DNA of 64,000 nt from SXVE01 sp036388895 (lineage in GTDB: Bacteria; Acidobacteriota; Blastocatellia; Pyrinomonadales; Pyrinomonadaceae): contig DASVQY010000025.1 in assembly GCA_036388895.1 (NCBI GenBank), forward strand, positions 134,653 to 198,652, read 5' to 3'. The notes beneath the pieces were generated by a model, which did not search any database, was not told the DNA's origin, and was given only the letters and a program-made list of their open reading frames with translations. This document shows positions 33,452-42,134 of this stretch, piece by piece. Positions within the stretch are counted from its first letter, which is position 1; each line of letters opens with the position of its first letter. A program made the translations under genes and the position numbers.

Positions 33452-35317
33452 TTGAATCAGAAACCTTCCGACATTCCGCCGCCGCAGCTCATCACGACGC
33501 TGAGAAACTACAATCTTCTGCCCGCGATTGTTTTTATGCCGACGCGCCGCCGGTGCGACGAAGCCGCTACGGAAGTCGCTGCCGACAAATCGCAAAGAAC
33601 CGACGCCGAAAAGCAGCATAAAAGACAGGAAATATTTGAAGAATACGCTGCGCTCAATCCTGAAATAAAAGCTCATAAACATCGCCGCTTATTACTTCGC
33701 GGCGGAGTCGCATCGCATCACGCCGGACATATTCCGGCTTGGAAACTTTTGATTGAAAAAATGATGTCTAAAGGACTTTTGAACGCCATTTTTGCGACTT
33801 CGACCGTCGCCGCAGGCGTTGATTTTCCCGCTCGAACCGTTGTCGTCTCGAACGCAGACACGCGCGGAAACGACGGATGGCGACCGCTGCAGGCAAATGA
33901 ATTGCAGCAAATGACCGGTCGCGCCGGTCGTCGCGGAAAAGATAACGTCGGCTTTGTCGTACTCGCGCCAGGACAATTTCAAAATCCGAAAAAAATCGCG
34001 GAACTTCTCAAATCACCGCCCGATCCGCTGCAAAGTCAATTTCGCTCGACTTATACGAGCCTTCTCAATCTGCTCGACGCTTTCGGAAGTTTTGCGCAGG
34101 TGCGCGAGATTGCGGAAAAAAGTTTTGCTTTCAAAGATACGGCGCGGCAAATCGAGAAATTGCAAAAATTACGCGAAAAACGCACAAAAAACATCCGCGA
34201 ACAGATTGCGGCGAGCGGATTCGATTTTTCGATTGAAGACGTTCGCGCTTTCGAGCGTTTGACGAGTGCTCGCCTGCGTTTACAGGAAGCTCCGCCGCAA
34301 ACTCGCAACGAAACTCGTCAAAAATGGCTCGAAGAAAACGTCGTAGCCGGAAGAATCGTTACAAAAAGCAGAAACGGCAAGCGATTCTTTCTGGTGCTCA
34401 GCGTTTTCGGCGAAAAGGTCGTCGTAATGCGCGACGACGGAAACGGTGCGACTCTTTCGCTTTCGCACATTGGGCGCGTTTACGCCAAAAAATATGCAGT
34501 CAAAGAAGAATCAATTGATCTGGCGTTCGATGAAATAGACCGCGGATTAAACCCGCAGCTCGAAGAACCGAAAATCTCGAATAAAAGAGAAAACGCGGAT
34601 GAGGCAATAGAAATTATCAATTCTTCAGTCGAAAAACTTCTGCCCGAAAATTTGAGTGAAGACGGAAAACGCAAGGCTTTTCAATTTCTATGGGAAATCT
34701 GGAACGACGTCGAATATCTGGAAAAATCCGGGCGCGACATTGAATATTTGCGAAATGACATTTGGCAGCCGTTTGAACGGCGCGCTCTGGTTCTCAACCA
34801 CTTCGGTTATCTGGATTTTTCGGCGCAAAAAGTCACAGAACGCGGAAAATGGCTGGCGGACGTGCGCGTTGATCGCCCGCTTCTGGTCGGCGAAGCTTTG
34901 CGTCACGGCATTTTCGAGAATCTCGAACCGAGATACGTCGCCGGTTTAATGGCTTCGCTCGCGGCGGATTCGGACCGGAATTACGGCGAAATTCATCTTT
35001 CTTACGATCTTTCAGATATTTTGTCAGAATTCGAGCAAATCATTTTCAATGTAACCGGCATAGAATTAAGATTTGGCGTCGAAGCGTCGGAAGAAATCAA
35101 TCTTTCCGCAGCCGCTACCGCTGAAGCGTGGGCAGAAGGCACGAGTTGGGAAGATTTGGTTTTTTATACGAAAGCCGAAGAAGGCGATTTAGTTCGTTTG
35201 TTATCGAGAACGGGCGAAGCGCTCTTGCAAGTGGCAAATTTGCGCGAATCTAACCCGAAAGCCGCCGCAATCGCGAGAGAAACTGCGGAAATCATTCTCC
35301 GCGAGCCGATCCGTTGA
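33452..35317 (+). CDS. Ski2-like helicase, C-terminal part (domain 2 and accessory domains; split gene)
   Basis: 621 residues opening at TTG with no ribosome site. It begins at NQKPSDIPPPQLITTLRNYN, inside the linker that should follow domain 1, then has motif IV LLPAIVFMPTRRRCDE (22-37), motif V ATSTVAAGVDFP (about 115-126) and motif VI QMTGRAGRRG (153-162), followed by helical winged-helix and ratchet-like parts characteristic of Ski2/Mtr4 relatives. Motifs I-III are absent and are found in the opposite-strand gene that ends at the other boundary of the inverted segment. It could be translated only if a new promoter and start exist. Confidence 0.88.
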   Translation: MNQKPSDIPPPQLITTLRNYNLLPAIVFMPTRRRCDEAATEVAADKSQRTDAEKQHKRQEIFEEYAALNPEIKAHKHRRLLLRGGVASHHAGHIPAWKLLIEKMMSKGLLNAIFATSTVAAGVDFPARTVVVSNADTRGNDGWRPLQANELQQMTGRAGRRGKDNVGFVVLAPGQFQNPKKIAELLKSPPDPLQSQFRSTYTSLLNLLDAFGSFAQVREIAEKSFAFKDTARQIEKLQKLREKRTKNIREQIAASGFDFSIEDVRAFERLTSARLRLQEAPPQTRNETRQKWLEENVVAGRIVTKSRNGKRFFLVLSVFGEKVVVMRDDGNGATLSLSHIGRVYAKKYAVKEESIDLAFDEIDRGLNPQLEEPKISNKRENADEAIEIINSSVEKLLPENLSEDGKRKAFQFLWEIWNDVEYLEKSGRDIEYLRNDIWQPFERRALVLNHFGYLDFSAQKVTERGKWLADVRVDRPLLVGEALRHGIFENLEPRYVAGLMASLAADSDRNYGEIHLSYDLSDILSEFEQIIFNVTGIELRFGVEASEEINLSAAATAEAWAEGTSWEDLVFYTKAEEGDLVRLLSRTGEALLQVANLRESNPKAAAIARETAEIILREPIR

Positions 35318-35374
35318 TTTTGAATCTGCAAAAGAAAGCTACTGTTATTTGTAACTAAATTTCTTATTTTCGAC

Positions 35375-36973
35375 TTACGGATAAGTCGGCAAAAACTTCG
35401 GAACGCGCCGGGCATTCGTTAGTTGTTCGAAAGCGTAAGCGAGCTTGATTAAAGTAGGCTCCGAATAAGCTCGACCGAAAAACGATATGCCAAGCGGCAA
35501 CTCACGAACAAAACCGGCGGGAACGGTGATACTTGGGTAACCGGAAACCGCCGCTAAACTCGAACTCGAAACGTAGTTGCTGCCGCAGTCGCCGTTGATT
35601 AAATCAATCATCCAGGTTGGAGCGTTTGTCGGCGCGACGAGCGCGTCCAGATTGTTTTTCGACATTACCGCATCAATTCCCTGCGTCTGCGTCAAAGTTT
35701 TGCATTTATTCAGCGCCTGCAAATAAGCTCTCGAAGTTAGTGAGCCTTTTTTCGCCGAGGATTCGAAAATTTCCTGTTTGAAATAAGGCATTTCGCGGGC
35801 GGCGTTTTCTTCGTTGAATTTTATTAAATCTTCGAGATTTTTATACGGCGAGTTTCTTTCCGTCAGATATTTCGCCAAATCGGTTTTAAATTCGTATTGC
35901 AGAACTTCGTATTCGGCATCGCCGAATTTATTGAGCGTTGGGATTTTCACGTCAACGAGAATTGCTCCCGCTTGCCGCATCGCGTCGAGCGACTGGTCTG
36001 CAATCTTATCAACTTCCGCGCGTTTGCCCCAATAATCGCGCGCCAAGCCGATTCTGGCGCCGCGTAAACCGTCTTTTTGAAGAAACGTTTCGTAATCGTT
36101 TCGCGCTTTTTTTCCGTTTTGCACCGTCGCCGAGTCGCGCGGGTCAACGCTGGTTAAGACGCTCAACAGAATCGCAGCGTCAGCAACAGTGCGTGTCATC
36201 GGTCCGGCTGTGTCCTGGTTGTGCGCGATAGGAATGACGCCGCTGCGCGAAACGAGTCCGACAGTCGGTTTTATACCGACAATTCCGCAAATCGAAGACG
36301 GGCAAACGATTGAACCGTCTGTTTCGGTGCCGATGCTTATCGCGGCTAAATTCGCGGCGATTGCGGCAGCCGAACCGGTGCTCGAACCGCACGCGTTTCT
36401 ATCCAAGATGTACGGATTTCTGGTTTGCCCGCCGCGTCCCGACCAGCCGCTCGTGGAATTTGAAGAGCGGAAATTCGCCCATTCGCTCAAATTCGTTTTT
36501 CCTAAAATGACCGCTCCGGCTTTTCGTAATTGTTCGGCTAAAAATGCGTCGCGCTGCGGAGTCGGAGCGTTCAGCAGAGCGAGACTGCCGGCGGTCGTTT
36601 TCATCCGGTCGGCAGTATCAATGTTGTCTTTCAAAAGAACGGGAATGCCGTGAAGACGCCCGCGAATTTTTCCGCTTTTACGCTCTCGATCAAGCTGTTC
36701 GGCGATTTCCACGGCGTCCGGGTTGATTTCGATAATCGAATTAATCGTCTTTTTATCAACATCTTCGATTCTTTCGAGATATTTTTTAGTGATTTCTTTT
36801 GCCGAAAGCTCGCCTTTCTGCATTTGCGCCTGTAGCTGCGCGACGGTTGTTTCTTCGAGTTCAAAACTTTTTGCGTTCGGTGCGGCTGACACGTTTTTTC
36901 CTTTGCTCATAACGATTCCCGCACTTGCGGCGGCAGTGATTTCCAAGAATTTGCGGCGGTCGAGAGATTTCAT
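35375..36973 (-). CDS. Amidase-signature hydrolase, Tat-exported
   Basis: 532 residues of the amidase family (GatA/FAAH fold) that hydrolyses C-N bonds of amides or peptides. The N-terminus SLDRRKFLEITAAASAGIV is a twin-arginine signal, so folded export to the periplasm is likely. The Ser-cisSer-Lys triad is complete: Lys115 (VLLKDNID), cis-Ser197 (CGSSTGSAAA) and nucleophile Ser221 (GTETDGSIV). The 24-residue spacing between the two Ser matches FAAH. It is therefore not the tRNA amidotransferase subunit, which is cytoplasmic. Substrate unknown. Confidence 0.93.
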   Translation of the reverse strand: MKSLDRRKFLEITAAASAGIVMSKGKNVSAAPNAKSFELEETTVAQLQAQMQKGELSAKEITKKYLERIEDVDKKTINSIIEINPDAVEIAEQLDRERKSGKIRGRLHGIPVLLKDNIDTADRMKTTAGSLALLNAPTPQRDAFLAEQLRKAGAVILGKTNLSEWANFRSSNSTSGWSGRGGQTRNPYILDRNACGSSTGSAAAIAANLAAISIGTETDGSIVCPSSICGIVGIKPTVGLVSRSGVIPIAHNQDTAGPMTRTVADAAILLSVLTSVDPRDSATVQNGKKARNDYETFLQKDGLRGARIGLARDYWGKRAEVDKIADQSLDAMRQAGAILVDVKIPTLNKFGDAEYEVLQYEFKTDLAKYLTERNSPYKNLEDLIKFNEENAAREMPYFKQEIFESSAKKGSLTSRAYLQALNKCKTLTQTQGIDAVMSKNNLDALVAPTNAPTWMIDLINGDCGSNYVSSSSLAAVSGYPSITVPAGFVRELPLGISFFGRAYSEPTLIKLAYAFEQLTNARRVPKFLPTYP

Positions 36974-37136
36974 TTTTTCCTTAATTTATTATTAGAATGT
37001 TTTTATTGAAATTTTTAATCGGAAGTTTGTATTCAGTATTTTAATCCGAATGAGCGCGGCTAACAAACCGATTGGACTTCTGTTATCAATTATATTCATA
37101 ATAAACATCAAACCTTAATCAAAGGATAAATCACAA

Positions 37137-38876
37137 ATGATTAATAAATTTACCGCGTTGTTTACAATCGCTTTTTTTCTATTGCAAAGTATGACGATTT
37201 ACTCGAATACACAGACTGCTGACAAACAGTTTGAGGCGCTGGCGAACAAATACCTGAAAGAATATTTGGAAATGAATCCCGAACGCGCGACCGGTTTGGG
37301 CGAACACGCTTACGACCATCTTTTAAACGATTACAGTTCGGCGGGCGTCAAAAAGGCGCGAGATTTTAACGAATCTTATTTGAACGAACTCAAAAAGATT
37401 CCGCTCGACAAATTAAGCAAAGTCAACAACATTGACGCGCGGATTATGCGCGACCGGCTCGAATCGAACATTTTCAGCATTGACGTTTTGCGCGAGCACG
37501 AATGGAATCCGATGAGCTACAACGTCGGAACGGCGATTAACAATCTGATTTCGCGCGATTTCGCGCCGCTCAAGGACAGATTAACGAGCGTCAAAGACCG
37601 GCTCGAACTTATTCCGAACGTCATCTCCGCCGCAAAAGCGAATCTCAAAAACCCGCCGCGTGTTTACACCGAAACAGCCATTTCGCAAAACAAAGGCGTG
37701 ATCAATTTAATTAAAGGCGATTTGCAGATGTTCGTTGACCAAGCCGGAATGAAGGCGGAACTCGCGCCGGCGCAGGCGAAAGCCGTTGCTGCGCTTGAAG
37801 AATACGGAAAATGGCTGGAAACGGATTTGCTGCCGCGCTCGACCGGCGATTTTCGCTTGGGTGATGAAAAATTTCGTCAAAAATTGAAATACGCGCTGCA
37901 ATCTGATTTGTCGAAAGAGCAGGTTTTAGAACGCGGAATGGCGGATTTGCGCGCGACGCAGGATAAAATGTTTCAAGTTGCTTTGCCGCTTCACAAAAAG
38001 TTCTTTCCGAACGAAACAAATGCTGCAAAATTAAATGATAAAAAATTTGTTATTAAAAGTGTTTTGGACAAACTCGCCGAAAACCGCCCGAACAACGAAA
38101 CAATCGTCGCGCAGGCGAATCAGGATCTAAAGGAAACAACAGAATTCGTCCGTGCGAAAAAACTCGTTAGCGTTCCAAACGAGCCGGTTAAAGTCGTCGA
38201 AATGCCCGAATTCGCTCGCGGAACCGCCGTCGCTTATTTCGATTCAGCCGGACCTCTGGAAAAAAAGAACGAAACATTTTTCACCATTTCGCCGACGCCG
38301 AAGGATTGGTCGGATGCGCGCAAAGAATCGTTTTACAAAGAATACAACGATTATATGCTCGAAGATTTGACTATTCACGAAGCGATGCCCGGTCATTACC
38401 TGCAAATAATGCACTCGAACAAATTTAAAGCGCCGACGCTTGTCAGAGCGATTTTCCGCAGCGGAACTTTCACCGAAGGCTGGGCGGTTTACGCCGAACA
38501 ATTAATGGCGGAACACGGCTACGGCGGCGCGGAAGTCGAAATGCAGCAACTGAAAATGAAGCTGCGCGTCATCATTAACGCCATCATTGACCAGAAAATT
38601 CACACCGCCGGAATGATCGAAAAAGAAGCCGTAGATTTTATGATGAACGAAGGCTTTCAGGAAGAAGGCGAAGCGGTCGGAAAGTGGAAACGCGCGCAGC
38701 TTTCATCAACGCAGCTTTCGACATATTACGTCGGCTCGGTCGAAGTCAACGACATTCGCAAGGCTTACGAAGCGAAAAACAAAGGCAAAATCAATTTGTT
38801 ACAAATGCACGACGCGATGCTTTCGTTCGGTTCGCCCGCGCCGAAATATGTTCGGGAAATGCTCGAGTTAAAATAA
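37137..38876 (+). CDS. DUF885 family exported metallopeptidase-like protein
   Basis: 579 residues with a signal peptide (TALFTIAFFLLQSMTIYSN). DUF885 proteins are gluzincin-like peptidases of unproven activity. The zinc-type motif LTIHEAMPGHYLQ lies near residues 411-423, with a downstream FTEGWAVYAEQL segment providing a Glu/Trp-rich active-site strand. The N-terminal 350 residues are helical. An AGGA site is about 10 nt before the ATG. It may cleave peptides in the periplasm. No neighbour clarifies its partner. Confidence 0.93.
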   Translation: MINKFTALFTIAFFLLQSMTIYSNTQTADKQFEALANKYLKEYLEMNPERATGLGEHAYDHLLNDYSSAGVKKARDFNESYLNELKKIPLDKLSKVNNIDARIMRDRLESNIFSIDVLREHEWNPMSYNVGTAINNLISRDFAPLKDRLTSVKDRLELIPNVISAAKANLKNPPRVYTETAISQNKGVINLIKGDLQMFVDQAGMKAELAPAQAKAVAALEEYGKWLETDLLPRSTGDFRLGDEKFRQKLKYALQSDLSKEQVLERGMADLRATQDKMFQVALPLHKKFFPNETNAAKLNDKKFVIKSVLDKLAENRPNNETIVAQANQDLKETTEFVRAKKLVSVPNEPVKVVEMPEFARGTAVAYFDSAGPLEKKNETFFTISPTPKDWSDARKESFYKEYNDYMLEDLTIHEAMPGHYLQIMHSNKFKAPTLVRAIFRSGTFTEGWAVYAEQLMAEHGYGGAEVEMQQLKMKLRVIINAIIDQKIHTAGMIEKEAVDFMMNEGFQEEGEAVGKWKRAQLSSTQLSTYYVGSVEVNDIRKAYEAKNKGKINLLQMHDAMLSFGSPAPKYVREMLELK

Positions 38877-38982
38877 AGCGCCCTGATCGCCGCTTTCTTA
38901 AATTCTTTCGGCTTGTTCGAAGGTGTTCAAACTTATCGGCATTTGCACTTCTGGCAGCCGATTGAGCACAGAACATCTCCCG

Positions 38983-39666
38983 TTAAAAGCGCGGTTCGAA
39001 TATGCTATAACGCTGTACCGAGCGTCTGGTAGAGGGAAAGCCGAATAACCGGCGCACGAATGGGTCAATCATTCCGAAACGGTTTTCAACCGGGTCATTT
39101 CGAACTATTTCTTTCATCGGGCGCTGAATCAAATCGGCGGTGTCGAGGTATTTAGACAAACGCTCGAGCGTCGTCGCGTCCGTATCGCTTTGGCTTGCGC
39201 TGACGCTGATTTCCTTAAAGACGGCTTCGGTTTGAATGAGGAACGGCACGTTTGTGTCATACGGTTCGTCCAACATCGGGTGACAAACTCCTTCCCAGTG
39301 GACAACGAACTTGTTTTCCGCTCTTTCGCCAAATTTCAGCGTTGAATACGGAATTAACTCGTGCGTCCAAAAATGTGAAAGCGCATTCGGAGCGCCTATG
39401 TCTTTGTTATTTTTATCAGAAACAACGGTTTTGCCTTCGAGTTCTGTCCAGCGGCGTATCGGAAGGCTGAATTCGCCGCAGGACATTTGAGCATTATCAA
39501 GAAAACTCTCGCCTACGGATTGTTCTTCCGTATGCACCTCAACTTCCCAGCATAATCCCGGATTTTCATTTTCACCGTATTTCCCGAGCCAATCGGGATT
39601 AAGGATGTAACCGCTGATTGTCGCCTCTCGAACCGGAAAGTGAATGTCTCTGAGAATCATACTCAT
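38983..39666 (-). CDS. Protein of unknown function
   Basis: About 227 residues from the ATG before SMILRDIHFPV. The frame continues 8 codons up to a TTG. No signal peptide is obvious. The protein is acidic and beta-rich in its first part (EATISGYILNPDWLGK, CWEVEVHTEEQSVGESF) and has LSHFWTHELIPYSTLKFG and FVVHWEGVCHPM. The C-terminal part is helical and basic. I do not recognise a family. It has no tight operon partner. It could be a stand-alone cytoplasmic protein. Confidence 0.6.
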   Translation of the reverse strand: MSMILRDIHFPVREATISGYILNPDWLGKYGENENPGLCWEVEVHTEEQSVGESFLDNAQMSCGEFSLPIRRWTELEGKTVVSDKNNKDIGAPNALSHFWTHELIPYSTLKFGERAENKFVVHWEGVCHPMLDEPYDTNVPFLIQTEAVFKEISVSASQSDTDATTLERLSKYLDTADLIQRPMKEIVRNDPVENRFGMIDPFVRRLFGFPSTRRSVQRYSIFEPRF

Positions 39667-39776
39667 TGCGAAATAAGGAATCACCGCCAAAATACTCTTT
39701 TGTCATTTTGGGATAAAGGGCGCCGGGACTGGTGATTCTATTTAGACCTCTAGAACATTTGAAACCGCCGCGCGAT

Positions 39777-41069
39777 TTATTTACTAATCTTCATGGTACT
39801 TCCGTCGCCGCTGATGCGGCTTGATTTGCTTCGCGCGGCTTGTTCGGCTTTTGAAAACGCGCGGAGGAAATTTTCGCCTAAAACCTTGCGGATTTCCTGT
39901 TCGGTGTAACCGCGCCGCAGCATTTCGTAAGTGACCAAAACAAGGTCTTCCATTCCGTTCATTCCGGCTGGCAGAAGCGGAATGCCGTCGAAATCAGAGC
40001 CGATGCCGATGATGTCAATTCCCGCGACTTTTTTTATGTGGTCAATGTGGTCAACTATTCGCGTGTAGCCCGGAACATTGATCTGATTGGCGGCGAAAAG
40101 TTTGCGCTCGGCTTCGTTGAAACCTTCTCTGTCGTTTTTGTATTGCTCGCGCAGAGCGTCAATCTGCGGCTTCAAACGCGCGGCGCGTTCATTTTCGTCT
40201 TTATTATATTGATCGTCGAGAAACGCCGGATAAAAATTTATCATTACGACGCCGCCGTTTTGCGCGATGCGTTTTAAGATGTCGTCGGGCACATTGCGCG
40301 TGTGATTTGCTACGCCGCGAGCCGATGAATGCGAAGCGATGATCGGCGCAGTCGTCACATCTAAAACATCAGACATCACTTTGTCGGAAACGTGCGAAAT
40401 GTCAACGAGCATTCCGAGGCGGTTCATTTCGCGCACGACTTCTTTGCCGAAATCCGACAAACCGTTGTTTTTCACCTCGCCGCGATGCGCGTCCGCCCAT
40501 TCGTGCGAGACGTTATGCGTCAAAGTCATATAGCGAATGCCGAGACGATAAAAGTTTCGCAGCGCGTAAAGCGAATTTTCAATCGCGTAGCCGCCTTCGA
40601 TGCCCATCAGAACACAGACTTTATTTTGCTTTTTAGCGCGGCGAATGTCCTCAGCGGTCGTGCATTGCATTAATTGATTCGGATGTCTCTCTACTTCGCG
40701 GTTCGTCGCGTCAATCAAATCCATCGCCCGCCGCATCGCGCCGCCGGTTTTCAGTGTGTCGCCGGAAACGTAAATCGAGAAAAATTCTCCGGTAATGCCG
40801 CTCGCCTTAAAGCGCTGTAAATCCGTATGAAAAGGGTCGCCGTCGCGGTGAAATTTGCCGACGGAATTTGTCGCTAAATCAAAATCTTCGTCAACGAGCG
40901 GACTCGGAATATCATTATGACCGTCAACGATTATCGCTTTTTTATGAATTTTCAAGGCTTGCTGCCAAATTCGCTCATCAGCGCCCTGCGGCTTTGTCTG
41001 CGCGGCGATTTGACCGTAAAACAAAAAAACGAAAACCGTCGAAAGAACAAAGGAAATTATTTTTTTCAT
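39777..41069 (-). CDS. M19 (renal-type) dipeptidase, exported
   Basis: 430 residues from the ATG of MKKIISFVLSTVFVF, with a signal peptide ending near IAAQ. The first, longer start would place ten residues before the signal. Membrane dipeptidase motifs are present: VDGHNDIPSPL (His, Asp metal ligands), MGIEGGYAIENS (bridging Glu), LTHNVSHEWAD, VDISHVSDK and SHSSARG (two His), and GIGSDFDG. The enzyme hydrolyses dipeptides, including some D-amino-acid types, with two zinc ions. Consistent with the peptide-degrading theme of the window. Confidence 0.96.
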   Translation of the reverse strand: MKKIISFVLSTVFVFLFYGQIAAQTKPQGADERIWQQALKIHKKAIIVDGHNDIPSPLVDEDFDLATNSVGKFHRDGDPFHTDLQRFKASGITGEFFSIYVSGDTLKTGGAMRRAMDLIDATNREVERHPNQLMQCTTAEDIRRAKKQNKVCVLMGIEGGYAIENSLYALRNFYRLGIRYMTLTHNVSHEWADAHRGEVKNNGLSDFGKEVVREMNRLGMLVDISHVSDKVMSDVLDVTTAPIIASHSSARGVANHTRNVPDDILKRIAQNGGVVMINFYPAFLDDQYNKDENERAARLKPQIDALREQYKNDREGFNEAERKLFAANQINVPGYTRIVDHIDHIKKVAGIDIIGIGSDFDGIPLLPAGMNGMEDLVLVTYEMLRRGYTEQEIRKVLGENFLRAFSKAEQAARSKSSRISGDGSTMKISK

Positions 41070-41130
41070 AGTATTCGGAAAGGAAAGAATTAGCCTCAAT
41101 CTTAGCCTTTTTTGTTGTTTTTGGCGAGAT

Positions 41131-41161
41131 AAAAAGGAACAGTTTTCAGGCTGTTCCTTTT
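41131..41161 (-). terminator. Intrinsic terminator after the R/Y/N/Q-rich gene
   Basis: AAAAGGAACAG and CTGTTCCTTTT form an 11-bp stem with an 8-nt loop. On the minus strand the T-tract follows. It separates this gene from the dipeptidase. Confidence 0.85.
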
Positions 41162-41213
41162 AAGTTATTTTCGAGGAGAGATTCGTTATTAATGGGGAGA
41201 GTTTTTTTGAAAA

Positions 41214-41621
41214 TTACCAATCGCGGCGATCTCGATAAGCGTTACGGCGATATTTATTGTAGCGTTTCTGCAATTTACGCTGTTCGCGGCTGTTCAAATA
41301 ACCGTCGCGGTAAAAACGGCTGGTCGTATTGTAAAGCCGCTGCCGCTGCCGATACAAACGACGCGCTTCCTGCGGCGAAATTCTGCCGTTTCCGTAATAT
41401 CTGTTTTGATTGTAACGATTTTGGTAATAACGATTCTGGTTGTAACGATTTTGAATTCGCTGCTGCCGAACCCAATTTCGGTATTGTTGTTGCTGTCGGT
41501 AGTAGTCGCGGTTTTGATAACTTCCGCTTCTGCCGTATTGCGCGTAGCCGGCAACCGAAAAAAGACACAAACAAAAAGCGATACCGACAATCGCCGGACC
41601 TATTTTTTTCAAGTAATTCAT
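41214..41621 (-). CDS. Secreted protein rich in Arg, Tyr, Asn and Gln with short repeats
   Basis: 135 residues with a strong ribosome site (GGGAG) and a signal peptide (GIAFCLCLFSVAGYAQY). The mature chain has almost no acidic residues. It contains a near-repetitive tract built from RYNQN and RYYQN units (about residues 58-75), preceded by QQQQYRNWVRQQ and followed by a basic helix, RLYRQRQRLYNTTSRFYRDG. Very high pI. It may bind anionic polymers or form a fibre-like extracellular layer. Nothing proves function. Nucleotide repeats accompany the amino-acid repeats, indicating expansion. Confidence 0.75.
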   Translation of the reverse strand: MNYLKKIGPAIVGIAFCLCLFSVAGYAQYGRSGSYQNRDYYRQQQQYRNWVRQQRIQNRYNQNRYYQNRYNQNRYYGNGRISPQEARRLYRQRQRLYNTTSRFYRDGYLNSREQRKLQKRYNKYRRNAYRDRRDW

Positions 41622-42134
41622 AAACTCTCCCTTGTTTCGTAAATTTTATAGCTTGTGCTATGTCAGGTCGGATGCCTTTTCGAGCGGCGCGGGTTGTCGT
41701 AAATTTTCGTAGTGATTGTCGGTCGTTTGTGGCACGACAAGTGCTTTTAATGTGATCGGCTGGAACGCGCCGCGGACTTGCTAAAATCGAGTTGGATAAA
41801 GACTTTAGCGTTTTTCTTTATTCATTTACAGTTTAGAGCGATCAAATCAATTTGACTTGTTTTGCGGCAAAATGACAAATTTTGGCAATTCGAGCAGACA
41901 ATTTTTGTGCTTTTGCGTGTTTGCGCGCAAATCCATCGCTAAAAATCTCTCTTTATAAAATGGTAGATAATCTGTCTTACACAATCGAGCCGTTTGCCGG
42001 TTTGAACGTGAAAATTCCTCAGCTTCATTCTTCAATCCGTTCTTTATTCGATTCAATTCAAGCGGTTTTTAATCTTTTTGAAAGAAAACGCCAACTTGAT
42101 TAACGAATACGCAATTACCAGAGGTCTCGCTACA
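41622..42134. other. Non-coding region before the PAS-GGDEF-EAL gene
   Basis: 513 nt containing no frame with a credible start. Features seen are a TTGACT followed after 17 nt by a poor -10, a TATAAA about 180 nt before the chosen start, and AT-rich tracts. No known riboswitch class, including c-di-GMP types, was recognised in it. It presumably holds the promoter of the downstream gene. Confidence 0.5.

Noticed and set aside
35375..36973. GatA subunit of the tRNA amidotransferase
   Set aside because: The protein has a Tat signal and no gatB/gatC neighbours, so it is an exported amidase.
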